A program made the position numbers and the translations under genes. Below are positions 47,836 to 56,663 of a stretch of DNA of 64,000 bases, piece by piece; position 1 is the stretch's first letter, and every line of letters begins with the position of its first letter. Source of the stretch: Pseudomonadota bacterium. Its GTDB lineage: Bacteria; Pseudomonadota; Alphaproteobacteria; Rhizobiales; Xanthobacteraceae. Below the pieces are notes generated by a model that was not told the origin of the DNA, did not search any database, and worked only from the letters and a program-made list of their open reading frames with translations. The stretch lies in contig JAFECJ010000001.1 of assembly GCA_018242205.1 (NCBI GenBank), positions 254,170-318,169 on the forward strand. The letters run 5' to 3'.

Positions 47836-49125
47836 ATGACGCTCGCCATTCTCGGCCTCGCCTTCATCGTCCTCACCGTCATCGGCCTGCCGATCTCTTT
47901 CGCCGTCGGCGTCGCCTCGGTCATCGGCACCTTCCTGCTGTCGGGCGTCGACAACGCCACCATCGTCCAGCGCATGCTGACGGCCATCAACACCTTTCCG
48001 TTGCTGGCCGTCATCTTCTTCGTGTTCGCCGGCGTGCTGATGGCGCGCGGCGGCATCGCCCGGCGTCTCGTCATGATGGCCGAGGTGCTGGTCGGCTGGC
48101 TGCCCGGCTCGCTGGCGCAGATCGTCTGCGTCGCCTCGATGTTCTTCGGCGGCGTCACCGGCTCGGCGGTCGCCGAGGTGTCCTCGATCGGTGCCATGAT
48201 GATCCCGGCGATGGAGAAGGACGGCTATTCGCGGCGCTTCGCGACCGCCATCGTCTTGATGGCGGCGACCATGGGCCCGATCATCCCGCCGTCGATCGGC
48301 ATGATCGTGTTCGCCCACGTCGCCGGCAATGTCTCGATCGCGGCTTTGTTCGTCGCCGGCGCCATTCCCGGCGTGCTGATCGGCATTTCGCTGATGGCCG
48401 CGTCCTTCGTTCACGGCAAGCTCTATCACCAGAAGAAGCTGCCGGAGATCCCGACGCGCGAGAAGATCATCCGTGTGCTCGACGGCTTCGCCGGCGTGTT
48501 CACGATGGTGATCATCCTCGGCGGCATCATCTCCGGCGTCTTCACCGCCACCGAAGCCGGCGCCGCCGCCTCGGTCTACGCCCTGATCCTGACCGTCTTC
48601 GTCTACCGGGAAATCAAGATCTCCGAGCTGCCGGAGATCATGTGGGAGTGCTGCCTGACCAACGCGGTGGTGATGCTGCTGATCGCCACCTGCTCGGTCT
48701 ATACCTGGATCCTGACCTACGAGAACCTGCCGATCCTTTTGGCCGACAACTTCTTCAACCTGATCCAGTCGAAGTGGGCCTTCCTGCTGCTGCTCAACCT
48801 GTTCCTACTGGTGGTCGGCATGTTCATCGACATGACGCCGGCGCTGATCATGCTGGTGCCGATGCTTATGCCGCTGGCCGCCAAGTTCGGTATCGATCTC
48901 GTCCATCTCGGCCTGATCATGGTGATCAACCTGTCCTTCGGACTGACGACGCCGCCGGTCGGCACCGCCTTGTTCGTGGCGCTCAAGGTCGGCAAGATAT
49001 CGATGGACAAATTGCTGCCACCGCTGTTGCCTCTGCTCGCCTGCATGCTGGTGGTGCTGTTCTTCGTCACTTACGTGCCGGAGTCCTACGCCTGGCTGCC
49101 GCGCTCGTTCGGCCTCATGAAATAG
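47836..49125 (+). CDS. dctM: TRAP transporter large membrane subunit DctM
   Basis: A 429-residue Na+-coupled channel subunit with about twelve helices. Family features are TGSAVAEVSSIGAMMIPAM, GPIIPPSIGMIVFA, TATEAGAAASVYALIL and the closing SFGLTTPPVGTALFVA. Completes a standard dctPQM operon, in contrast to the fused DctQM encoded at 29969. Confidence 0.93.
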   Translation: MTLAILGLAFIVLTVIGLPISFAVGVASVIGTFLLSGVDNATIVQRMLTAINTFPLLAVIFFVFAGVLMARGGIARRLVMMAEVLVGWLPGSLAQIVCVASMFFGGVTGSAVAEVSSIGAMMIPAMEKDGYSRRFATAIVLMAATMGPIIPPSIGMIVFAHVAGNVSIAALFVAGAIPGVLIGISLMAASFVHGKLYHQKKLPEIPTREKIIRVLDGFAGVFTMVIILGGIISGVFTATEAGAAASVYALILTVFVYREIKISELPEIMWECCLTNAVVMLLIATCSVYTWILTYENLPILLADNFFNLIQSKWAFLLLLNLFLLVVGMFIDMTPALIMLVPMLMPLAAKFGIDLVHLGLIMVINLSFGLTTPPVGTALFVALKVGKISMDKLLPPLLPLLACMLVVLFFVTYVPESYAWLPRSFGLMK

Positions 49126-49126
49126 C

Positions 49127-49175
49127 GCGCATGATCCCGAAAAGTGAAGGCCGGTTTTCGGATAGGATCATGCGC
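49127..49175. repeat. Rhizobiales-type palindromic repeat after dctM
   Basis: GCGCATGATCC-CGAAAAGTG..CCGGTTTTCG-GATAGGATCATGCGC: two nested inverted arms (GCGCATGATCC/GGATCATGCGC and CGAAAA/TTTTCG). This arrangement is a common dispersed Bradyrhizobiaceae element (from memory). It starts 2 bases after the dctM stop. Confidence 0.85.
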
Positions 49176-49194
49176 AAACAAAATAGGGATTGAA

Positions 49195-49497
49195 ATGCCC
49201 GTTACGGAAATCGCCCAGATCGAGGTCAAGCCCGGCATGGAGGCCGAATTCGAGGCCGGCGTCGCCAAGGCCGCACCGGTGTTCCAGCGCGCCAAAGGCT
49301 GCTCGGCGATGCGGCTCGAGCGCTCGGTCGAGAAACCGCAGCGCTACCGGCTGTTCGTCAAATGGGCGACGCTGGAAAACCACACCGTCGATTTCCGCAA
49401 CTCGGCCGACTTCCAGGCCTGGCGCGGTCTGGTCGGCCACTGCTTCGCCGCGCCGCCCGAGGTGGAACACACGAGCGAGGTCGTAAAGGGCTTCTAA
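49195..49497 (+). CDS. antibiotic biosynthesis monooxygenase (ABM) domain protein
   Basis: A 100-residue ABM/quinol monooxygenase-like dimeric ferredoxin fold: EIAQIEVKPGMEAEFEAGV, FQRAKGCSAMRLERSVEKPQRYRLFVKWATLENH and DFRNSADFQAWR. Such proteins oxidise quinols or degrade haem, or have no known substrate. The ATG at 49195 has AGGGA 7 bases upstream; the longer frame runs back through the palindromic repeat. Confidence 0.85.
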   Translation: MPVTEIAQIEVKPGMEAEFEAGVAKAAPVFQRAKGCSAMRLERSVEKPQRYRLFVKWATLENHTVDFRNSADFQAWRGLVGHCFAAPPEVEHTSEVVKGF

Positions 49498-49502
49498 GCG
49501 GC

Positions 49503-50732
49503 CTAGTGCTGCAACGATGCGGCTTGCCGTTCGAGCCACAAGCGCTCGGCCGGACCGGGATTGAGCGCCAAAGCCACGCGGTAAGCCGAACTTGCAGCTT
49601 CCATCTGGCCGTTCCGCCGCAACAGATCGGCGCGTACCGCGTGGTACGGCAGGAAAGTCACCAGCGCGTCGCCGTCAATCGCGGCTACGTCGGCCAGCGC
49701 TTCGGCCACGCCGCGGACTTCGGCCAAGGCAACCGCGCGGTTGAGCCGCACGATCGAATCGTCGCGAACCGACAACAACGCGTCATAAAGATGAAGCACC
49801 GTTTTCCACGGCGCCGGATCGTTGAGGCTGCGGCGCGCGCACCACACGCTGTGGATCGCGGCATGCAGGACGCGCGAACTGTCGCCGCCCTCATTGGCGG
49901 CCCGCTGCAAATAGCGCTCACCCTCCTCGATCAAGGGCCGCCGCCAGCGCACCGGATCCTGCTGCGACAGCGGCACCATAGCGCCATGCTCGTCCAGCCG
50001 CGCCGGCCGCCGCGCTTCGGCGAAGCGGATCATGGCGGCGAGCGCGAGTACGTCCGGTTCGCGTGGCAAAAGTTCGGCCAGCACGCGTGTCAGCGCCAGC
50101 ATGTCGTTGGCGTAGGACGCATGCGTGCCAAGGCCGGCGGCATCTTCATGCGCCTTGGCATAGGCGATTTCGATCGTCGACAACACCGCGTCGAGCCGTT
50201 CCGGCCAGAATTCCGGCTGCGGAATTTCGAATGGCACGCCGGCATCGCCAATCTTTCGTTTGGCGCGCACCAGCCGCTGCGCCATGGTCGGCTCGGCGAC
50301 CAGAAAAGCGCGCGCGATCTCGGCGACCGACAAGCCGCATATCAGCCGCAACGTCAGCGCGGCGCGCGCGTCAGCCGCCACCGCCGGATGGCAACAGACG
50401 AAAATCAAACGGAGCCGTTCGTCCGGGATGAGGTTGGCGTCGTCCGCCATCATGTCCTCGGCGGTGGGCTCGAGCGGCGGCGGCTCGGGCTGCAGGCGTT
50501 CGCGCGTGCGGCGCCGCCGTAGGATGTCGAGCGCACAGCGCTGCGCCGCGCGGTAGAGCCAGGCCGCATGGTCGGCCGGCGCGCCCTCCGCCGGCCAGAC
50601 TTGCGCGGCCCGGACGCAGGCTTCGGCGAAGGCGTCCTCGGCGAGATCGAGGTCGCGATAGCGGGCTGCGAGCGCGCCGGTAATGCGCGCGCTCGCGTCC
50701 CGAAACGCCTGGTCAAGGGCGTCAGCCGACAT
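49503..50732 (-). CDS. ECF sigma factor with C-terminal helical extension (ECF42 type)
   Basis: 409 residues. The sigma-2 region (ALAARYRDLDLAEDAFAEACVRAAQVWP) and sigma-4 region (ALTLRLICGLSVAEIARAFLVAEPTMAQRLVRAKRK) occupy the first about 190 residues. The remaining about 200 form a TPR-like helical extension that ends NPGPAERLWLERQAA. This domain order and a neighbouring DGPF/YCII gene are hallmarks of the ECF42 group, which has no anti-sigma factor. It overlaps the DGPF gene upstream by 11 bases. The start at 50732 precedes the sigma domain; the longer frame to 50867 is a DGPF shadow. Confidence 0.88.
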   Translation of the reverse strand: MSADALDQAFRDASARITGALAARYRDLDLAEDAFAEACVRAAQVWPAEGAPADHAAWLYRAAQRCALDILRRRRTRERLQPEPPPLEPTAEDMMADDANLIPDERLRLIFVCCHPAVAADARAALTLRLICGLSVAEIARAFLVAEPTMAQRLVRAKRKIGDAGVPFEIPQPEFWPERLDAVLSTIEIAYAKAHEDAAGLGTHASYANDMLALTRVLAELLPREPDVLALAAMIRFAEARRPARLDEHGAMVPLSQQDPVRWRRPLIEEGERYLQRAANEGGDSSRVLHAAIHSVWCARRSLNDPAPWKTVLHLYDALLSVRDDSIVRLNRAVALAEVRGVAEALADVAAIDGDALVTFLPYHAVRADLLRRNGQMEAASSAYRVALALNPGPAERLWLERQAASLQH

Positions 50733-51075
50733 CGCCGCCGAGCAGCGGCCGAATTTCGATCGAGCCGTCCTGCGACACCGGAATTTTCTTGGCGAGCGCA
50801 ATCGCGGCGTCGAGATCCGTCGCGTCGATGATGTAGAAGCCGCCGAGCTGTTCCTTGGCTTCGGCAAACGGCCCGTCGTGCACCGTCGTCTTGCCCTGGG
50901 TCCGGCGCAGGGTCGTCGCGCTGCTGCTCTCCTTCAGCCCGGCGCCGCCGATCCGCCTGGCACCCAACTCCCGGGCAAAGACCATGTGTTTGGCGACGAT
51001 CTCCTGCATCGCCGGGCCGCTCTTGTTCGGGCCGTAGAAGGCCTCGTCCTCATAGATCAGGAAAGCGTAGTGCAT
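50722..51075 (-). CDS. YCII / DGPF-domain protein, partner of the ECF42 sigma factor
   Basis: A 117-residue YCII-related dimeric protein. The start MHYAFLIYEDEAFYG and the VHDGPFAEAKEQLGGFYIID region carry the DGPF motif from which the family is named. Genes like this are typical companions and likely targets of ECF42 sigma factors. Its 3' end overlaps the sigma gene by 11 bases, so both are made from one transcript. Ligand or reaction is unknown. Confidence 0.9.
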   Translation of the reverse strand: MHYAFLIYEDEAFYGPNKSGPAMQEIVAKHMVFARELGARRIGGAGLKESSSATTLRRTQGKTTVHDGPFAEAKEQLGGFYIIDATDLDAAIALAKKIPVSQDGSIEIRPLLGGDVG

Positions 51076-51256
51076 GGGATTGATCCCTCGGTTTCAGGCG
51101 GCGTGAATTCGCCACTCCGCCCCATAGACGCGCGAGCCCAGGCCGGATCGACAGCGGCCCCAAAAAAATATCGCACCGACGAGCGGCCGATCATCACCGG
51201 CATGACCCCGCGCCTCTCGTCGGATTCATGATGATATTATAGAGGTTTAGGCGCGA

Positions 51257-51505
51257 TCACGCCGCCTGGCCGCAGCCCTGCGGCTTGAACACCCTCTCCG
51301 TCTGCGGCGGATATTTGCCGAGCTTGCTCGCTGGCCGGATCGGGCGCGCGACGAGATTGCCGCCGCAGTTCGGGCAGACGCCGGCAAGCTTGGTCTCGAC
51401 GCAATCGCGGCAGAACGTGCACTCGAAGGTGCAGATCATCGCGTCCGTCGCCTCCGGCGGCAGATCCTTGTCGCAGCATTCGCAGTTCGGACGCAGAGCC
51501 AGCAT
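51257..51505 (-). CDS. DUF1272 cysteine-rich small protein
   Basis: An 82-residue DUF1272 protein with the pattern LRPNCECCDKDLPPEATDAM, CTFECTFCRDC and VCPNCGGNLVARP. The cysteines form a likely double zinc-finger. No function is assigned to the family. The ATG at 51505 has GAGGTGA upstream. Confidence 0.9.
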   Translation of the reverse strand: MLALRPNCECCDKDLPPEATDAMICTFECTFCRDCVETKLAGVCPNCGGNLVARPIRPASKLGKYPPQTERVFKPQGCGQAA

Positions 51506-51564
51506 GGCGGTCACCTCATTGATAACCGCAAGTGTGACCGCGATGGCGGGGGCGTTCAAGAGCG

Positions 51565-52821
51565 TCAGACCACCAGCCCGCCCATCGGCTTGATCTCTCC
51601 GCTGCCGGGAAACACGTCACGCGACAGGGCCTTCTCGTCGGCGCGCAGGTGATCGCGCAGCAGGCCCTTGAGCACCGCGCGCAGGTCCGTGGTCGGCTTC
51701 AAATCGCGCGCCTGATAGAGCGACTGCTCGCTTAACCCCGGCCAGTCGGCGATGACACGGCCGCCCTTGAGCGCACCGCCGGCCAGCAATGCAACGGTCG
51801 CGGTGCCGTGATCGGTGCCGTCGGTGCCGTTGATGCGCGCGGTGCGGCCGAATTCGGTGGCGACCACGACCACCGTCTCCTTCCAGGCGCCGCCCATGTT
51901 ACTTTCCATGGCGCCGAAGGCGCCGTCGAGCGCGCCGAGCAGCGCCGACAGCCGGCCATGATCGGCGCCCTCATTGGCGTGCGTATCCCAGCCGTCGAAT
52001 GCCAGCGCGCCGACCCGCGGGCCGTCCGGCCGCGCCATGAACTTGGCGGCGGCGCCGGCGGCTTCGGCGAAATAGGCGCGCACCGCCGCGCCCGGCAGAC
52101 CGGGCGTCGCCGCGATCTGCTTCGGCGACATGCCGTTCATGTCGCCTTTGGCGATCGCCGCCAGCGCGCCGCGCTCCTCCAGCGCCTTTGCCAATGCCGG
52201 ATCGGTGTGGCGATAGAGATCGATCAACCGGCTCATCGTGTCGTTCGAGGCCGGCGGCAGTTTCGACGGCGTCCACGACATCACCGGCGCCTTGCCGCGC
52301 GCCACCAGCGGCGTAATCGGCCCGACGGCGAAAGCCTGTCGCGCAGCGACGCGGTCGGCCGGCTGCAACGCCGACCAGGCGCGGTTGAGCCAGCCGCTGT
52401 CGCTGCCGCCCGGCGTGACGATGCCACTCTCCAGCACATCCTGGCCGTCGAAGTGCGAACGCTCGCGATACGGCGTCGCCACCGCGTGCACGATCGCGGC
52501 CTGCTTGGCCTGATACAGCCGGTGGAAATTCGGCATCGCCGGATTGAGCGCGAAGAAATTGTCGAGCGGCAGCGCCGCGTATTCGCCGTCGGTACGCAGG
52601 CCCTTGTCGCCGCGCAGCCGCACCCAGTCGGCATCGCCGACCGGCGCCACGGTGGCGAGGCCATCGAGCGCGCCGCGCAGGATGACGACCAACAGCCGCG
52701 GATCGCGGCCCTCGGCCTGCGCCAGCTTCGGCATATAGGCCCAGGCGAACAGCGCGCCGGCGCCGAGCATCAACTCGCGGCGGGTCGCCAGATGCGGTGA
52801 AAAGCGTTCATCGTTGCTCAT
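51565..52821 (-). CDS. DUF1501 secreted protein
   Basis: 418 residues with a Tat-like N-terminus (ATRRELMLGAGALFAWAYMP). The alkaline-phosphatase-like DUF1501 core shows LVVILRGALDGLATVAPVGD, HFDGQDVLESG, LAFDGWDTHANEG and VVVVATEFGRTARINGTDGTDHGTATVALL. It is always found with DUF1800 in this arrangement; the biochemical role of the pair is unknown. It follows the DUF1800 gene with a near-overlap (GTGA at its alternative GTG start, 52830). Confidence 0.9.
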   Translation of the reverse strand: MSNDERFSPHLATRRELMLGAGALFAWAYMPKLAQAEGRDPRLLVVILRGALDGLATVAPVGDADWVRLRGDKGLRTDGEYAALPLDNFFALNPAMPNFHRLYQAKQAAIVHAVATPYRERSHFDGQDVLESGIVTPGGSDSGWLNRAWSALQPADRVAARQAFAVGPITPLVARGKAPVMSWTPSKLPPASNDTMSRLIDLYRHTDPALAKALEERGALAAIAKGDMNGMSPKQIAATPGLPGAAVRAYFAEAAGAAAKFMARPDGPRVGALAFDGWDTHANEGADHGRLSALLGALDGAFGAMESNMGGAWKETVVVVATEFGRTARINGTDGTDHGTATVALLAGGALKGGRVIADWPGLSEQSLYQARDLKPTTDLRAVLKGLLRDHLRADEKALSRDVFPGSGEIKPMGGLVV

Positions 52822-52826
52822 ACCGT

Positions 52827-54281
52827 TCACCTACGTTGGAATTCCGGCGCCATCAGCAAGAGCGCCACCGCCTGGGCGCGGCTCTCGGCGCGTGCCAGGG
52901 TTTCGCGCGTATCGCGCGACAGCAGCGGTCCGAAGCTCTGCTCGGCGACGGTCTCGGGATCGACCAGTTCCGCGACCTGGCGCGAGAAGCGATTGGCGAT
53001 GTCGAGGCGCGACGCCAGGCCGTCGGTCCAGGCGTCGTTCATGTCGGAAAAGCCGTTCGGCGCCGGCGGCCGCCACAACGGCTCGCCGAGCATGTTGTCG
53101 GCATTGATCAGCGGCCGGACGTCGGACGGCAGGATGCCGGTGGCGCGCATCGACGCCACCATCCATTCGTTCGGCTTGCGCAGTTTCGTGCGCGGCGCGT
53201 CCCAAGCTTCCGGCGCCGTCACGAGGGCAATCGACACTTCCTTGAGATCGCCGTCGGTGTCGGCGAAACGCTGGCGCAGCCGCTCGACCAGCGACGGCGG
53301 CGGTTCGTCGGCGACGAAGTGCCGGGCCAGCTTCAGCGCGACGTGCTTCGCCGTCGCCGGATGCGCCGCCAGCCGGCGCAGCGCCGCCTCGCCCTGCGCC
53401 ACGCCGTCCTGCGCGTAGTCGCGATCGATGACATGCTGCACGCCGGGCTCGTGCATGCGCTCGTTGAAAAAGAAGGTGCCGGCGCGCGGCCCATCCTGCC
53501 GCACCGGAACGATGGTCCAGCCGGTGATGACCTTGGCGAAGTTGGTGACGTCGGCTTGGCTATAGCCGGTGCGCACGCCGAGCGTATGCAGCTCCATGAT
53601 CTCGCGGGCGAGGTTTTCGTTGAGGCCCTTGCCGCGGCGCTTGCCGGCGAACGAGTTCGGCCCGATCGAAGCGGTGTTGTCGAGATAGAACAGCATCGCC
53701 GGGTGCTGCTCGACCGCCAGCAGCATGTCGGCGAACTTGCCGGCGATATGCGGGCGGATCGCCTCGCGCTCGAATGCGCCGCAGATCGGCCGCGTCACGC
53801 CCTTGTCGGCGGAAATGCAGAAATGGTTGGACCAGAACCACACCAGCCGTTCGGCAAAGCCGACATCGGCATTGAGCGCGGCGTCGAGCCGGGCGCGCGC
53901 TTCGTCGAGAAAGATCTGCTGCGGCACGCCGGGCTGTTGCTTCGGCTTCTGGTCCATCGCCGGCGTGCCATTCGGCGGCGGCGCGGCGGCACCGGCGCCC
54001 GCTTTCGCCATCGCATTGCGCGCGGCGCGGTCCTGCTCTTCCTCGACGCGGCGGGCGAGCCGCGCCGCTTTCTTTTCCTGGCGGAAGTCATAGGCCGCGC
54101 GCAGCGCTTCCGCGGTCGTCATCAGGTCGTCGTTGACGATCTGTCCGGCGCCCGGCTTGCTCAGATCGGCGATCAGCGCGCCGCGCGGGTCATTGGCGAA
54201 GGCGTCCAGCGCTCCGGGCTTGGGTCCGAGGCCGAAGCGATGCAGCGCTGTTGCCGTTTGCGATTTGGGGTCGAGCGCCAT
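52827..54281 (-). CDS. DUF1800 protein, partner of DUF1501
   Basis: 484 residues of the DUF1800 family: TALHRFGLGPKPGALDAFA, FWSNHFCIS, HPAMLFYLDN, NENLAREIMELHTLGV and GYSQADVTNFAKVITGW, the FFNERMHEPG region and RHFVADEPPPSLVERL. No standard signal peptide is visible, whereas the partner DUF1501 has one. First gene of the two-gene operon. Start could also be the GTG at 54293. Confidence 0.9.
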   Translation of the reverse strand: MALDPKSQTATALHRFGLGPKPGALDAFANDPRGALIADLSKPGAGQIVNDDLMTTAEALRAAYDFRQEKKAARLARRVEEEQDRAARNAMAKAGAGAAAPPPNGTPAMDQKPKQQPGVPQQIFLDEARARLDAALNADVGFAERLVWFWSNHFCISADKGVTRPICGAFEREAIRPHIAGKFADMLLAVEQHPAMLFYLDNTASIGPNSFAGKRRGKGLNENLAREIMELHTLGVRTGYSQADVTNFAKVITGWTIVPVRQDGPRAGTFFFNERMHEPGVQHVIDRDYAQDGVAQGEAALRRLAAHPATAKHVALKLARHFVADEPPPSLVERLRQRFADTDGDLKEVSIALVTAPEAWDAPRTKLRKPNEWMVASMRATGILPSDVRPLINADNMLGEPLWRPPAPNGFSDMNDAWTDGLASRLDIANRFSRQVAELVDPETVAEQSFGPLLSRDTRETLARAESRAQAVALLLMAPEFQRR

Positions 54282-54415
54282 GGTGCCGTTCACCGTCTTG
54301 CCGCTGTTTCATTGTCATCCAATGAAACTCCGGCGAGTTTGCGGCGGCGATGATGAACGGTCGCTGACCGGCGATATTAAAAAGCCGTAACAAAAACGCC
54401 GGAACCCGTCGCTAA

Positions 54416-54634
54416 TCCCGCACCGATGGCATCGCGCGCACCGCCTCCGCGGTTGCCTCGTCCGCCGGGAAAAACGACTCGATCCATCACGACCGCGCGC
54501 TGTTCGACTGGCAGCTCGGCCCGCAAGACGGCCCGGTCTTCGTCACGGGCATCGACGTCGCGGTCGTCGCCGCCGATGGCCGCCTCAAGCAGACCGACGG
54601 TTTCTTCACCGAACTCAACACGCCGCCGCAGTAA
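54416..54634 (+). pseudogene. remnant of a SnoaL / NTF2-like protein gene
   Basis: A frame of 72 codons runs from an in-frame stop to a TAA and has no usable start codon. Its last about 50 residues (SIHHDRALFDWQLGPQDGPV, VTGIDVAVVAADGRLKQTDG and FFTEL) read like the C-terminal half of a SnoaL-like domain, which typically ends G-x-D-x-x-x-x-x-x-D-G-R-I/L-x-x-x-x-G-F-F. The N-terminal half is absent or unrecognisable. A truncated relic is the simplest explanation. Confidence 0.55.
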
Positions 54635-54812
54635 AATCGGCCGGCCGCGCCCGCCCGGCTCGTCGCGGCCGGGCGGTGCATTTTCCGGTGCATCGCCGGG
54701 CTTGTTCGCCACCGTGCGGACACGAAGCGCTACTATAGGTCTGAGATTCCCATAGTCAGCGGGCCCGCGTGCCATTCCGGCGCGACGGCCCTTTGCGCAT
54801 TGAGCACGGCCG

Positions 54813-56660
54813 ATGTTCGCCCGTTTCGAGAAAGTCCTCGCCCCGACCGCCACCACCGGCGAGCAGGCGCCGCCGCCCGGGCTGATCGCGTTCTATTGGC
54901 ACTTCGTGCGCCAGGCGAAAGCGCTGTTTATCGCGCTGTTCGCCATCGGCTTCGTCGTCGCCATGCTCGACATCCTCATTCCGGTGTTCATCGGCCGCGT
55001 CGTCACTTTGGTGTCGAAATCCGACCCGGCGGCGCTGTTCGCCGAGCACTGGAAGATGCTCGCCGGCATGGCGCTGGTGCTGGTCCTGATCCGGCCGCTG
55101 GTGTTCACGACGCAGCACCTCGTCATGAACCAGGCGATCGCCGCCAACGTCTCGAACCGCATCCGCTGGCAGAACCACTGGCACGTTGCCCGGCAGTCCT
55201 GGGCGTTCTTCCAGAACGATTTTGCCGGCCGCATCGCCACGCGCGTCATGCAGACCGGCCCGGCGATCCGCGAGAGCCTGGTGTCGATGCTCACCGCGGT
55301 GTGGTTCATCATGATCTACGGCACCAGCGCGATTTTGCTGCTGGCCTCCGCCAATCCGTGGCTGGCGGTGCCGGTGTTGCTGTGGTTCGCCGGTTATGTC
55401 GCCATGCTGCGCTATTTCGTGCCGCGCATGCGCGACGGCTCCAAGGTGATGTCGGAGACGCGCTCGCTGCTCACCGGGCGCATCGTCGATACCTACACCA
55501 ACATCGTCACGGTGAAGCTGTTCGCGCGCGCCCGCGACGAGGACGCCTATGTGCGCGACGCGCTCGACATGCACACCGGGCGCTTCCACGCCCAGCTGCG
55601 TCTCAACACCAAGTTCGCGATGACGCTGTCGACGTTGAACGCCCTGCTGATCACGCTGACCGGCGCCTTCGCGCTGGTGCTGTGGCGGCAGGGCCATGTC
55701 GAAGTCGGCGTCGTCGCCATGGCGTTGCCGATGACGATGCAGATCGTCTCGGCCTCCGGCTGGGTGGCCTGGCAGATCACCGGCATCTTCGAGAACATAG
55801 GCGTCGTGCAGGAAGGCATGATGACGATCGCGCAGCCGATCGCGCTGCCCGACGACGAGGACGCGCGCGAGATCGAGATCACGAAAGGCGACATTGCCTT
55901 CGACAACATCCGCTTCGGCTACGGCAGCGAGCGTGGCCTGATTGAAGGCCTCAACCTTCGCGTCAAGGCCGGCGAGAAGATCGGCCTGGTCGGCCGCTCC
56001 GGCGCCGGCAAGTCCACACTGGTCAACCTGCTGCTGCGCTTCTTCGATCTCGAAGGCGGCCGCATCCTGATCGACGGCCAGGACATCGCCACGGTGACGC
56101 AGGAGAGCCTGCGCACGCAGATCTCCGTGGTGACGCAGGACACCTCGCTGCTGCACCGCTCGATCCGCGACAACATCCGCTACGGCCGGCCCGGCGCCAC
56201 CGAGGAGGAGATCCGCGCCGCGGCGGCGATGGCGCATGCCGACGAGTTCATCGACACGCTGGAGGACTGGAAGGGTCGCCGCGGCTACGACGCGCATGTC
56301 GGCGAGCGCGGCGTCAAACTGTCCGGCGGCCAGCGCCAGCGCATCGCCATTGCCCGCGTCATCCTCAAGGACGCGCCGGTGCTGATCCTCGACGAGGCGA
56401 CCTCGGCGCTCGACAGCGAGGTGGAAAGCGCGATCCAGTCGAGCCTCGGCGTGCTGATGCGCGGCAAGACGGTGATCGCCATCGCCCACCGGCTCTCGAC
56501 CATCGCGCAGATGGACCGCCTGATCGTGCTCGATCACGGCCGGATCGTCGAGGAAGGCACGCATGACGAACTGCTGCGCGCCGGCGGCCACTATGCCGCG
56601 CTATGGCGGCACCAGTCCGGCGGCTTCCTCGACGCCGACGATCAGCAGGCGGCGGAGTAG
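54813..56660 (+). CDS. MsbA-like ABC exporter (fused membrane and ATPase domains)
   Basis: 615 residues. The N-terminal type I exporter membrane domain has about six helices (residues 25-330) and the ATPase follows: Walker A GRSGAGKSTL, Q-loop SVVTQDTSLL, signature LSGGQRQRIAIARV, Walker B LILDEATSALD and H-loop IAHRLSTI. It is a half-transporter, so it works as a homodimer. Close relatives export lipids, drugs or polysaccharide precursors; substrate is open. No partner gene is adjacent. Confidence 0.9.
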   Translation: MFARFEKVLAPTATTGEQAPPPGLIAFYWHFVRQAKALFIALFAIGFVVAMLDILIPVFIGRVVTLVSKSDPAALFAEHWKMLAGMALVLVLIRPLVFTTQHLVMNQAIAANVSNRIRWQNHWHVARQSWAFFQNDFAGRIATRVMQTGPAIRESLVSMLTAVWFIMIYGTSAILLLASANPWLAVPVLLWFAGYVAMLRYFVPRMRDGSKVMSETRSLLTGRIVDTYTNIVTVKLFARARDEDAYVRDALDMHTGRFHAQLRLNTKFAMTLSTLNALLITLTGAFALVLWRQGHVEVGVVAMALPMTMQIVSASGWVAWQITGIFENIGVVQEGMMTIAQPIALPDDEDAREIEITKGDIAFDNIRFGYGSERGLIEGLNLRVKAGEKIGLVGRSGAGKSTLVNLLLRFFDLEGGRILIDGQDIATVTQESLRTQISVVTQDTSLLHRSIRDNIRYGRPGATEEEIRAAAAMAHADEFIDTLEDWKGRRGYDAHVGERGVKLSGGQRQRIAIARVILKDAPVLILDEATSALDSEVESAIQSSLGVLMRGKTVIAIAHRLSTIAQMDRLIVLDHGRIVEEGTHDELLRAGGHYAALWRHQSGGFLDADDQQAAE

Positions 56661-56663
56661 ATT

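Noticed and set aside
46234..48429. 731-codon minus-strand frame opposite the TRAP genes
   Set aside because: Antisense shadow of dctP, dctQ and dctM; no start signal and no recognisable domain.
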